In this document: piece by piece, positions 45,301 through 53,712 of the stretch | Position numbering within the stretch: position 1 is the first letter of the stretch | How the letters are laid out: the number at the start of each line of letters is the position of its first letter | Assembly: GCA_036785325.1 (NCBI GenBank) | Contig: JAXIVH010000001.1 | Coordinates: forward strand, 8,599,213-8,663,212 | Reading direction: 5' to 3' | From: Urophycis tenuis | Taxonomy: Eukaryota > Chordata > Actinopteri > Gadiformes > Phycidae | DNA length: 64,000 bases | Notes under the pieces: model-generated | The model's database searches: none | The model's input: the letters and a program-made list of their open reading frames with translations, nothing else | What the model was told of the DNA's origin: nothing | Position numbers and translations under genes: made by a program

Positions 45301-45525
45301 ATCCCTGAGGGAAATTGTCTAAGGGGGGAGGGAATTGGTTCTCTGCATTTGACCCATCCTATATCACATAGGAGCAGTGGGCTGCCGTGTTCAGCGCCCG
45401 GGGAGCAAGTTGGGGTTCAGTGTCGTCCTCATGACACTACGACATGCAGACAGTTTGAGGGGGGAATCGAACCGCCGAGCCTACGATAAGTGGAAGACCC
45501 GCTCTACCCACTGAGCTACTGCCGC
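45300..45525 (-). repeat. Composite SINE
   Basis: Minus-strand head GGCGGCAGTAGCTCAGTGGG at 45525, then a B-box-like GGTTCGATTCC. The tail shares TTCTCTGCATTTGACCCATC and GGGGAGCAAGTTGGGGTTCA (plus strand) with the copy at 63160-63388. Confidence 0.75.
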
Positions 45526-45740
45526 CCCAAACCTTAGGACCTTAGCCTCCTCAAGAAAAAAAGTTGGCTTTGGCCGTTCTTGTAGACGGAAGCTATAGAG
45601 ACCCAAGCTAGCCGAGTTGGGCATCAATCCATGGGGTTTGTGCACTTTGTTTTATTACCCTCTCCATTAATTTGTACTTGTATTGTTAAATAATAATAAT
45701 ATATAATAATATATAATAATAATAATAATTTATTTTTACT
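45526..45740. other. No gene recognised; AAT-rich tract
   Basis: Ends in an (AAT)n-like microsatellite at about 45685-45735. Confidence 0.5.
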
Positions 45741-47057
45741 CAGAGATGCAGTCTAGATGTAAAAGGGTAAAGGGGCATTTGTCCAAAGCAACTTACAAAC
45801 AGTACATTTGTGGGGTTCGACATGTGGACAGTAGGGATGCACCCGAATACGAATACGTTATTCGGAAAGCACAGATAATGCGATGTAAACATATCTGTAT
45901 TCTACCCGAATATTCGCGTTATTATTCGGGAAAAAAAATCTCAAAATCCGTTCATATCATTGTGGATGGCAGGTTGGCAACAAGATAAAAATGTCTATTC
46001 TGTTTGCAGCATCGGACTTTGATTTCACTAAATAGTCGTTTCATTTATTACAAATGATTGAAAAGAGATCACTTATGTCGTCGTCCCACTGAGTCAGCGC
46101 ACAACAGCGAGCTGAGCTGAGCTGACCGCGGTGGACATGAAACCTAGAGCTTGAAATTAGACATTCGCCTGACATTCACCACACAGCTGATCTCTCTATC
46201 TCATTAAAAGTCAAATAAACTACTGACACAGTATGTTTTCCTGTTTTTGTATTCCGTTGTGAATATATAAATAGTGTGCGATGACAGTCGAACGTTTTAC
46301 CGTGTATTTCAGTCAATATTAATTCATTTAAGTGACATATGCTGCATGTATCAGTCAGGTTTAATGGAATTTTGACCAAGTATTTCATGGTTATTTAAAC
46401 AAACAGCAACACATTCACGTTTAGATTTATCATTCAGTATCCGCTGTGTGAGAGAGGGCACGAGCGCAGCCCTTTGCATTACGTACGTTAAGCAGCAGGT
46501 GGCTTGTGCGTGTCCTAGTGGTGTGGACTGGCATACCGGTAAGACAAATCAATGATCATTATGGCATTATCTATAAGAAACGTTCAAAACAGTAACCTGG
46601 TACTGCGTCTGGAGTAAAGGCAATTGTATAAAACATGTTAAATATGTGTAGCCGACTCTGGAGGCCATGCAGGCTATTTATTTCATAACTATGTAATTAT
46701 TGTCGTAAAGTATATTTCATAATTAATTATATAACAATATTAAATCAATGTGATGCTTGGAAGGGACTACTATTGCATTGCAAATGAATATTAGGTTAGA
46801 AAATACAAATTCGGCACAATAAAGGAGACTTCCTGTATAAACCACGCCCATTTCCGGTTTTCCATCCGAATACAGATACAGATACAGATCATTTTTTGGT
46901 TGAACAGATACAGAAACAGATACAGATAGTGAGGTTGCTGTGCACACCTAGTGGACAGTTGGAGGAGGGGGATAAAGGGCATCGAACCGCCGACCCTACG
47001 GTTAGGGAACGAACCGCTCTGTCCACCTGCTCTATCAACTGAGCTGCTGCCGCCCCT
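45741..47057 (-). repeat. tRNA-derived SINE split by a hAT insertion
   Basis: The tail half lies at 45741-45831 and the tRNA-like head at 46951-47057 (minus-strand start GGCGGCAGCAGCTCAGTTGA). The two halves rejoin exactly at the duplicated GTGGACAG once the inserted element is removed. Confidence 0.85.
45832..46950. mobile_element. Non-autonomous hAT element (inside a SINE)
   Basis: 1119 bp with imperfect terminal repeats TAGGGATGCACCC (left) and the inverse of TAGGTGTGCACAG (right). Flanked by a perfect 8-bp duplication GTGGACAG (45824-45831 and 46951-46958). No transposase frame. Insertion into a SINE dates it as younger than that SINE. Confidence 0.85.
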
Positions 47058-47190
47058 CTGCCCCTAGATGTTATTACACTTCATGAATACAATGTCATCC
47101 CTATATAATAAAATAGGCAACATTAACTTATGATTTTTCCCATTAACAGACGACTGCTGACATCAGATACCTTTTCTTTAAACATAGTTT

Positions 47191-47582
47191 TGTTAGGCTC
47201 AGAAGCAATGAGTAGCCAAATGTGCCAGGTACCCCAGAGACAAAGACCCAATAGATAATACAGTGACTGCACTCAGGCTTTTAGTGGAGTTATGTCTGGG
47301 GGAGTAGGAACGGAGCCGTCGAAGGAGGGAAGGGGGGGAGTCCAGGGAGAGGTGAGAGGGTAGAGGGTCCACTTGGAGGTTAGGCGTGGATGGAGCTGGG
47401 AGACACTGGGTTTACAAAGGGAGCCACAATAGTCAACGTTCAAGAAACGGGCGCCCCCTCTCAGCCTCTTCTTATACTCAGGTCTTGATGGCGATGTGGA
47501 GCAGCTGGGCTGATTGGCATTGCCAGCACCTGTGCTGGGCTGATTGGCTGTGCAGGCTGCCGGCTGATGGAGATCCCCAACA
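47191..47582 (-). repeat. 3' LTR
   Basis: 392 bp, plus-strand ends TGTTAGGCTC and CCCCAACA. Differs from the 5' LTR by scattered substitutions and small indels, including a 14-bp block (TGTGCTGGGCTGAT region near 47530) absent from the other copy. The integrase frame ends inside it at 47273. Confidence 0.92.
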
Positions 47583-49042
47583 GTACCCCCCCCCCCCTGA
47601 GGGGAGGCACCGGACGACCACCCGGGGGCACCCGGGTTGTCCCGATAGAAGGCATCCAACAAGGAGGGGTCAGCCAGGTAGGAAGCAGGCACCCAGCACC
47701 GCTCCTCAGGGCCGTAGCCCTCCCAGTCCACCAAGTACGGGAATCCCCAGCCACGGCGGCGGACGGCGAGCAGCTTCCGGACCGTCCACACCGGGTCACC
47801 ATCAGCCAGGATGCGGGGAGGCGGAGGAGCTGAATCAGGGGGCGACAAGGAGCTGGTGGCCACAGGCTTAAGCTGGGACACATGGAACACTGGGTAAACC
47901 TTGAGAGCAGAAGGGAGAATCAGCCGTACCTCAACCGGGCTGATGACACGGTCCACAGAGTAGGGACCGACATACCGGGGATCCAGCTTGCGGGTAGAGG
48001 TCTGGGAGGTCTGGAGGGGCAGGTCCCGGGCCAACAGCCAAACCTTCTGGCCAGGCTGGTAAACAGGTGCACACACCCTCCGCCGGTTGGCCCCGCGCTG
48101 GGCTTGCGCAGTGGCACGAAGCAGCGCAGCCCGGGCGGCTATCCAGACACGCCTACACCGGTGGATGTGGGCCCTGGTGGATGGGACTGCCACCTCCAGC
48201 TCCTGTTGAGGAAACAGAGGGGGTTGGTAACCCAGGGAGTATTGGAAAGGGGACATACCAGTGGCTGAGCTCTCCATGGTGTTGAGAGAGTACTCCACCC
48301 AGGGTAGGTATCTGGACCAGGTCGAAGGGTTGCTGGTGGTGACACAGCGAAGGGTTGTCTCCAGTGTCTGGTTGGCACGCTCTGTTTGCCCATTGGTCTG
48401 CGGGTGGTAGCCCGAGGAGAGGCTGGCCGTGGCCCCAATCCCCTTACAAAAGGCCTGCCACACCTTCGAGACGAATTGGGGACCACGGTCAGACACAATG
48501 TTGGAGGGAATTCCATGCAGGCGAACGACATGGAGGGTGAGAAGGTCTGCAGTCTCTGCAGCAGAAGGAAGCTTGGGGAGTGGAATAAAGTGGACTGCCT
48601 TAGAGAACCGGTCAACCACAGTCAGGATGGTGTCATTGCCCTGGGATACGGGGAGCCCCGTAACAAAGTCCATACCTATATGGGACCATTGCCGATTGGG
48701 GACAGGAAGGGGTGTTAGAAGGCCTGCTGGTGGACGATGGGAGGCCTTGCTCCCTGCGCAAATGGTGCAGGCAGCCACAAACTCCTTGACATCCTTGTTG
48801 AGGGAGGGCCACCAGAATCTGCGGCTGATGAATTCTGCTGTCCGCCGTTCCCCTGGGTGACAGGCAATGTGACTGGAGTGACCCCACTCCAACACTTGGG
48901 GACGGACGGTGGTGGGGACGAACAGCCTGTTTTGTGGTCCATTGCCCGGACCGGGCTGGGTTAGCTGGGCCTGTCTTACTACAGAGTCAATAGCCCAGGT
49001 GACCACACCCACCACTCGGGCAGGGGGAAGCATTGTGTCCAG
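47273..49042 (-). CDS. Integrase with chromodomain (sushi-like)
   Basis: Open from the hAT insertion site (49042) to a stop at 47273 in the LTR. HHCC module: HSSHIACHPGERRTAEFISR..C.ICAGSKASH. Catalytic core: HIGMDFVTGLPVSQGNDTIL (Asp), NIVSDRGPQFVSKVW (Asp), SSGYHPQTNGQTERANQTLE (Glu). C-terminal part with HVSQLKPV, then a chromodomain (WTVRKLLAVRRRGWGFPYLV, DWEGYGPEERCWVPASYL), which in chromoviruses directs insertion to marked chromatin. The first 48 codons of the longer open frame belong to the inserted hAT DNA. The core is intact; its pol context is broken. Confidence 0.9.
   Translation of the reverse strand: MDTMLPPARVVGVVTWAIDSVVRQAQLTQPGPGNGPQNRLFVPTTVRPQVLEWGHSSHIACHPGERRTAEFISRRFWWPSLNKDVKEFVAACTICAGSKASHRPPAGLLTPLPVPNRQWSHIGMDFVTGLPVSQGNDTILTVVDRFSKAVHFIPLPKLPSAAETADLLTLHVVRLHGIPSNIVSDRGPQFVSKVWQAFCKGIGATASLSSGYHPQTNGQTERANQTLETTLRCVTTSNPSTWSRYLPWVEYSLNTMESSATGMSPFQYSLGYQPPLFPQQELEVAVPSTRAHIHRCRRVWIAARAALLRATAQAQRGANRRRVCAPVYQPGQKVWLLARDLPLQTSQTSTRKLDPRYVGPYSVDRVISPVEVRLILPSALKVYPVFHVSQLKPVATSSLSPPDSAPPPPRILADGDPVWTVRKLLAVRRRGWGFPYLVDWEGYGPEERCWVPASYLADPSLLDAFYRDNPGAPGWSSGASPQGGGGTVGDLHQPAACTANQPSTGAGNANQPSCSTSPSRPEYKKRLRGGARFLNVDYCGSLCKPSVSQLHPRLTSKWTLYPLTSPWTPPLPSFDGSVPTPPDITPLKA
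47583..47602 (-). promoter_or_regulatory. Polypurine tract
   Basis: On the minus strand a run of about 14 G residues lies 3 nt before the 3' LTR, the expected site of plus-strand DNA priming. Confidence 0.65.
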
Positions 49043-49382
49043 TAGTGTTGGACGATATACCGATACTAGAAAGGTATCATGATACCCTGATGCAAAAAAC
49101 GATCCAATACCTACATTTTTTAGTATCGATACTTCTCTTAAAATAACGTTCTGTGTCTGTGCAGCGAGCCGCGCCAAGTCTGTCATTCTCTGGTCACACT
49201 CCTTGCACAGAGGGGCTAGTGGGCGTGCCTAAGTTGCTTTCCTCCTCAGCTCGCGCACTCAGCCATAGACATAATATATACATAATAAACATAATATATA
49301 CATATTATGTCTATGCACTCAGCTACACGCAGCAGCAGTTGAACGTTAGCGAGCGAGTGAGAGAGAGAGGGAAAGAGTAGAG

Positions 49383-49700
49383 ATGGCATCAAGTTCGGAA
49401 GCTCCTGCCGACCGTCCCCGGCTTGTCAACAAAAAAGACGGGAGAAGCGAAATTTGGAACTATTTTGCTTACCTCGCAGATAGTGCAGGGAAACCAACAG
49501 ACACACTGAAGCCGATGTGTAAGACGTGCTACAGAGGAGTACCGACGAAGGGAGGGAACACGTCTAACATGGCGAAGCACCTTGCTGACAGACATCCCCT
49601 CATTTTCAAAGGATTCAAAGACCGATTTCGCCGGTTAGCGAATGTGACTGAAATCACCTTTAGCCCTACACGAACAGCCCCTTTCTTATCGAGTGTATGA
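49383..49700 (+). pseudogene. BED zinc finger of a ZBED-like hAT transposase
   Basis: 105-codon frame starting MASSSEAPADRPRLVNKKDG. The finger has SEIWNYFAYLADS, MCKTCYRG (C-x2-C), then NTSNMAKHLADRHP (H-x4-H). It ends soon after in non-matching sequence. BED fingers bind the transposon ends. No catalytic domain follows, so the product could only bind DNA. Confidence 0.75.
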
Positions 49701-49809
49701 AACAACCTTTTTTCCCCAACACTTGTCGAGGTAGCAACTGTATCATTCTCGCCTTTATCATTCTCAACTGGTTAGCTTATGAAAGCGCATATATGCCATG
49801 ACATTAGGC

Positions 49810-49921
49810 TACCAGAACTGATTGAATATTAAATAGCGTTTGCAAGTTATGCTTAAGTCAACGCTGGTAATGTTAACTTAAGCATTTGCAAACGCTATTT
49901 AATATTCAATCAGTTCTGGTA
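49810..49921. repeat. Palindrome in the nested hAT derivative
   Basis: Arms of about 45 bp (left TACCAGAACTGATTGAATAT.., right the inverse) with a short loop near 49858-49875. Nearly perfect. Confidence 0.9.
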
Positions 49922-50292
49922 ATGTGGCATATATGACGTTTTGTTAATAATTATTTCTAGGTGTTATAGGCTACCTGGATGCACTCAGTAGAGCCCATAG
50001 CGTACTACCAGAATGTATAATGCGGCCAAGTCGCACGGGGGAGTTTTCTAATCTCAGAACTGTTTACCGGGCTCCATCAGATGGCGTTTAGCCCATTTGA
50101 CACGGACGTAAAATGACGAACATGACCCCAGAATTGACATGCAAACTAGTAGGCCAGGCCTATTAAATTAAACACCGAGGCCTACTCTTTATACCTGGTG
50201 GAGTATAGTATAGTATCGTATAGTATCGAGTATCGAGGTTTTTATTGCAGGTATCGTATCGAAGTCAAAATTTTGGTATCGGAACAACACTA

Positions 50293-50773
50293 GTGTCCAG
50301 CCCCTGTTGGATCTCCGGGAGTTCCCTAGAGAACTGACGGGAGAGAGCATCAGCCCGGATGTTTTTGGAGCCCGGGGGGTAGGTGAGGGCAAAATCAAAC
50401 CGGCTGAAGAATAGGGCCCAGCGGGCCTGTCTGGAGTTAAGCCTCTTCGCTTTCCTTAAGTAGGTCAGATTTTTGTGGTCTGACCACACTACGAACGGCA
50501 GCTTCGCTCCCTCCAACCAGTGTCTCCACTCTCTCAGTGGCTCATGGACCGCCAGTAGTTCCTTATTACCCACGTCGTAGTTCTTCTCAGCAGGGTCGTA
50601 AATGAACAGGCTCTTTAGCTTGCAGAAAGCCGCCTCAGCCTCTGTCGTCCAGGAGAAAAGGCGAGAGGTGGAGGTGAGGGCATTGAGAGGGGCGGCGATT
50701 TGGCTGAACCCCTTGATGAACCGACGGACGAAGCCGGCAAATCCCAGGAAACGCCTTAGCTGAGTGCGGTTGT
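50293..50773 (-). pseudogene. RT end and RNase H (deleted and frameshifted)
   Basis: After the RT segment stops at 50773 the next frame continues with LRRFLGFAGFVRRFIKGFSQ. It passes directly into YDPAEKNYDVGNKELLAV at about 50595, missing roughly 45 codons that normally hold the first RNase H catalytic Asp. It then reads WLEGAKLPFVVWSDHKNLTY and FDFALTYPPGSKNIRADALS. The deletion removes an essential residue, so RNase H is dead. Confidence 0.8.
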
Positions 50774-51756
50774 TATTGACGTGGCCATTCCTCTACCGCA
50801 TTGACCTTGGTAGGATCAACCCGCGTCTGTCCATTCTCCACTACATTGCCCAGGTATCTCACAGAGTCAGAGTGGAAAACACATTTTTCGGCCTTGACGT
50901 AGAGGCGGTTTTCCAACAGTCGCTGAAGAACCAGGCGGACGTGCTGGTGATGTTCCTCCAAGGACCTGGAGAAGATGAGGATGTCGTCCAGGTACACCAC
51001 CACAAAGATATTCAGCATGTCTCTCAGCACATCGTTAACAAGAGCTTGGAAAACGGCCGGGGCGTTGGATAGGCCAAACGGCATTACCCGATACTCGAAA
51101 TGGCCAAGATGGGTGTTGAAGGCCGTCTTCCATTGGTCGTTCTCCCTTATCCGAACTAGGTGGTAGGCGTTGCGGAGGTCGAGCTTGGTGAACACTCGGG
51201 CATGATTAAGTGGCTCGAATGTGGAGCTGATAAGGGGAAGAGGATATTTATTCTTCACAGTGATGTCATTTAGCCCACGGTAATCAATACAAGGTCTCAG
51301 GCCGCCATCTTTCTTAGCCACAAAGAAGAAGCCTGCTGCAAGGGGGGAAGACGAGGGTCTGATGATGCCTGAGTGCAGGGACTCTGCAATATAGTTGCGC
51401 ATCGCCTCCTTCTCTGGAAGAGAGATGTTGTATAGCCATCCCTTAGGATAAGGGGCCCCAGGAAGGAGATTGATGGCGCAATCGATGGTGCCCAACGAAC
51501 GTCCGTCGATGGCCTGGGGGGACAACGAGTGGTCTAAGGAAACCAAGGGGATACCTGCTTGGCGAGCAAAGGAAATGTCCATGAGGCACTCGTCCGCACC
51601 GGAGTCTATGAGGGCGCTGACAGAAACCGTCTCTGTGCCCCAGGCAAGAGTAACAGGAAAAAGGCGGTTGGGATTCTTCTTGGGCTGGGGGAACTTAGTC
51701 TTGCTCACCCGTATAGCCCCTACCGGTGAGCAGGATCTTTTGGGTGAGTTGGGCAA
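50773..51756 (-). pseudogene. Protease plus RT with internal deletion
   Basis: Open 327 codons. Protease active site is SALIDSGADECLMD (residues about 48-61). After residue 90 the frame jumps from GRSLGT to IDCAINLLPGAPYPKGWLY, skipping the end of protease and the linker that full-length relatives have (junction near 51486; frame kept). RT then shows GLRPCIDYRGLNDITVKNKY, KLDLRNAYHLVRIRENDQWK, FEYRVMPFGLSNAPAVFQAL and the active site FVVVYLDDILIFS. Ends in a premature stop at EEWPRQ by frameshift. Confidence 0.85.
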
Positions 51757-52886
51757 GCACGGATGAAATGACCTGACTCACCACAGTAGAGACACAGCTG
51801 GCTGTTCAGTCTCTGTTCTCTCTCCTCTGCTGTGAGTCGATATCGGCCGATCTCCATGGGCTCTCCTGAGCCAGGGGTAGAAGGAATCGGGGGGCGCACA
51901 GGTGAGTGAGGGGGCTGAGCTCGGCCTGCAGAGGAAAAAACGGGAGCCTCTGTAGCCAGGCGATTGGGGGGTTGGCGAAGAGAGCTTCGATGGGCTCGGT
52001 CCGCATGATGTTCCTGAAGCCGGGAGTCCATCTGGAGGGCCAGGGAGATTAAGTCATTGAGGGTCTCCGGGCAGTCACGTACAATAAGATCCTTGATGGC
52101 ATCGCTCAACCCCTTGCGATAGACACTGAGAAGGGCGTTGTTGTCCCACCGGCTCTCCGCTGCCAGGATACGGAACTCCAGGGTATACTGAGCCACAGAG
52201 CGAGACCCCTGGCGGATTACCAGCAAACGACTGGCAGCGTCCTTCCCATCTACAGGGTGATCAAACACTGCCTGAAACTCCCTCTTGAACTGGGAGTAGT
52301 TGGTGGCAAGAACGGGGTTTCCTCCAACTGCAGCTATGGCCCAGCTGAGGGCCTCGTTGACCAGAAGAGACATGACAAAAGAGACATGACAAAAGATCTT
52401 AGACCCATCTGATGAATATCTGGAAGGCTGATGAGTAAAAAGTAACTCACATTGGGCAAGGAAACCCCGGCAGTGGTTGAAGTCTCCATCGAACGGCCTT
52501 GGGCTGACTAAGTTGGGCTCAGATTGGGGGTGCCGTTGGGCTGGGGTGGCCACAGAGCTAGTCGCTACGCTGGGAGGACTGGGCCTGGAGTCGGGGACGG
52601 GATCCGGAGGTCTGCTGACAGGTGTCCGGGCTGTAAGAGCATCCAGGGACCTCTGAATGTCGGCCAAAGCTCCTGAGATGGCATTCACTTGGTTGGAAAG
52701 GGACGCCACAGTTCCTACCGTGGAACGAGATGCACCTTCAAGAACAGCAATCTGGTTTTGCACAGTGGGAAAAGCCTTCCTCAACTCCTGCTGCAGACCG
52801 GCAAGCTCTTGAGCCTGATTGGAAATCAACCTTCTTACATCTGCAGGTGCCTGGCTCCCTGCCTCTGGGGACTCAGCTCGGCTCAT
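51720..52886 (-). CDS. Gag, 388 aa
   Basis: Starts at ATG 52886, directly after the primer-binding site. N-terminal coiled-coil-like stretch (LISNQAQELAGLQQELRKAF), Pro/Ser-rich linker, capsid region (PRPFDGDFNHCRGFLAQCEL, then LLFTHQPSRY; EFQAVFDHPVDGKDAASRLL; YTLEFRILAAESRW) and one CCHC knuckle CLYCGESGHFIRACP. Uninterrupted; overlaps the pol frame by about 36 nt, so pol expression would need a frameshift. Structure and length fit sushi-type chromoviruses. Confidence 0.88.
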   Translation of the reverse strand: MSRAESPEAGSQAPADVRRLISNQAQELAGLQQELRKAFPTVQNQIAVLEGASRSTVGTVASLSNQVNAISGALADIQRSLDALTARTPVSRPPDPVPDSRPSPPSVATSSVATPAQRHPQSEPNLVSPRPFDGDFNHCRGFLAQCELLFTHQPSRYSSDGSKIFCHVSFVMSLLVNEALSWAIAAVGGNPVLATNYSQFKREFQAVFDHPVDGKDAASRLLVIRQGSRSVAQYTLEFRILAAESRWDNNALLSVYRKGLSDAIKDLIVRDCPETLNDLISLALQMDSRLQEHHADRAHRSSLRQPPNRLATEAPVFSSAGRAQPPHSPVRPPIPSTPGSGEPMEIGRYRLTAEEREQRLNSQLCLYCGESGHFIRACPTHPKDPAHR

Positions 52887-52890
52887 GATG

Positions 52891-52901
52891 GCTTGAACGT
52901 T
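52891..52901 (-). promoter_or_regulatory. Self-complementary primer-binding site
   Basis: Sense strand AACGTTCAAGC immediately downstream of the 5' LTR. No tRNA-type TGG start. It is the exact reverse complement of GCTTGAACGTT in the 5' LTR (53147-53157), which lies about 31 nt after a TATAAG motif and so at the expected RNA 5' end. This is the arrangement known for self-primed Tf1/sushi elements. Confidence 0.75.
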
Positions 52902-52902
52902 C

Positions 52903-53275
52903 TGTTAGGCTCAGAAGCAACGAGTAGCCAAATGTGTCATGCACGCCAGAGACAAAGACCCAATAGACAATACAGTGACTGCACTCAGGCTTTTATTGGA
53001 GTTATGTCTGGGGGAGTAGGAACGGAGCCGTCGAAGGAGGGAAGGGGGGGGAGTCCAGGGAGAGGTGAGAGGGTAGAGGGTCCACTTGGAGGTTAGGCGT
53101 GAATGGAGCTGGGAGACACTGGGTTTAAAAGGGAGCCACAATAGTCAACGTTCAAGCAACGGGCACCCCCTCTCAGCCTCTTCTTATACTCAGGATGGCG
53201 ATGTGGAGCAGCTGGGCTGATTGGCATTGCCAGCACCTGGCTGTGCAGGCTGCCGGCTGATGGAGAGCCACAACA
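52903..53275 (-). repeat. 5' LTR with promoter
   Basis: 373 bp, TG..CA ends, minus-strand sense. The TATAAG motif near 53188 and inferred RNA start near 53157 define U3/R; TTTTAAACC follows downstream. Confidence 0.92.
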
Positions 53276-53280
53276 AGTTT

Positions 53281-53712
53281 TTCTTTGAATGTGGTTTATA
53301 ATCTATATTATTTATGAAATTATTTTGTAGAACAGAAGAACTAACTACCTAAAAAAAAGAAATAACATTGTCCTAATGTTGAAAAGAAAAACATACTTTT
53401 TATACAAAGTTTTTCGTTTTGTGTCTGTTTTGTAAGTATGCAAATTGGACATGTTTTCATATATATTTCTTTATTTATTTTGTTGTTGACATATATTATC
53501 ATATATTTAACACAAAAGCAGCTCAACCATTTATATGTATTTCTAAATACATTAAAAAGAACTGAAAACCAAAAATAGTTAAAGTGATAGGATCAAAGCT
53601 CTCTTAGCTGAGTTAGATAAATCCAGGGATCAGAAAATTATTTTGATATAAATTAATAGACAAGTTTTGTAACTCAACTTGAAACCATGTAAGATGATGA
53701 AACCTTGAATGT
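53281..53712. other. 3' flank of the mucin gene
   Basis: AT-rich; probably 3'-UTR and downstream sequence of the large mucin gene. The provirus ends at 53275, only about 440 bp beyond the mucin stop codon. Confidence 0.5.

Larger units (their letters stand above)
49043..50292 (+). mobile_element. hAT deletion derivative nested in the gypsy provirus
   Basis: 1250 bp with terminal repeats TAGTGTTGGACGATA (left) and the inverse of TAGTGTTGTTCCGATA (right). Flanked by a perfect 8-bp duplication GTGTCCAG (49035-49042 and 50293-50300). Contains only the first, BED-finger part of a transposase. Also has an internal palindrome (49810-49921) and a smaller one at 49263-49316. Confidence 0.9.
47191..53275 (-). 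mobile_element. Sushi-like Ty3/gypsy chromovirus provirus
   Basis: Two LTRs (47191-47582 and 52903-53275) and a perfect 5-bp target duplication AGTTT (47186-47190 and 53276-53280). Minus-strand order is Gag, protease, RT, RNase H, integrase with chromodomain. The primer-binding site is complementary to the inferred RNA 5' end, so self-priming is predicted. The element is broken: in-frame deletion between protease and RT, a frameshift after RT, a deletion in RNase H and a 1.25-kb hAT insertion before integrase. Confidence 0.92.

Noticed and set aside
47386..48860. Plus-strand frames over the gypsy integrase
   Set aside because: Antisense to an integrase with clear catalytic motifs.
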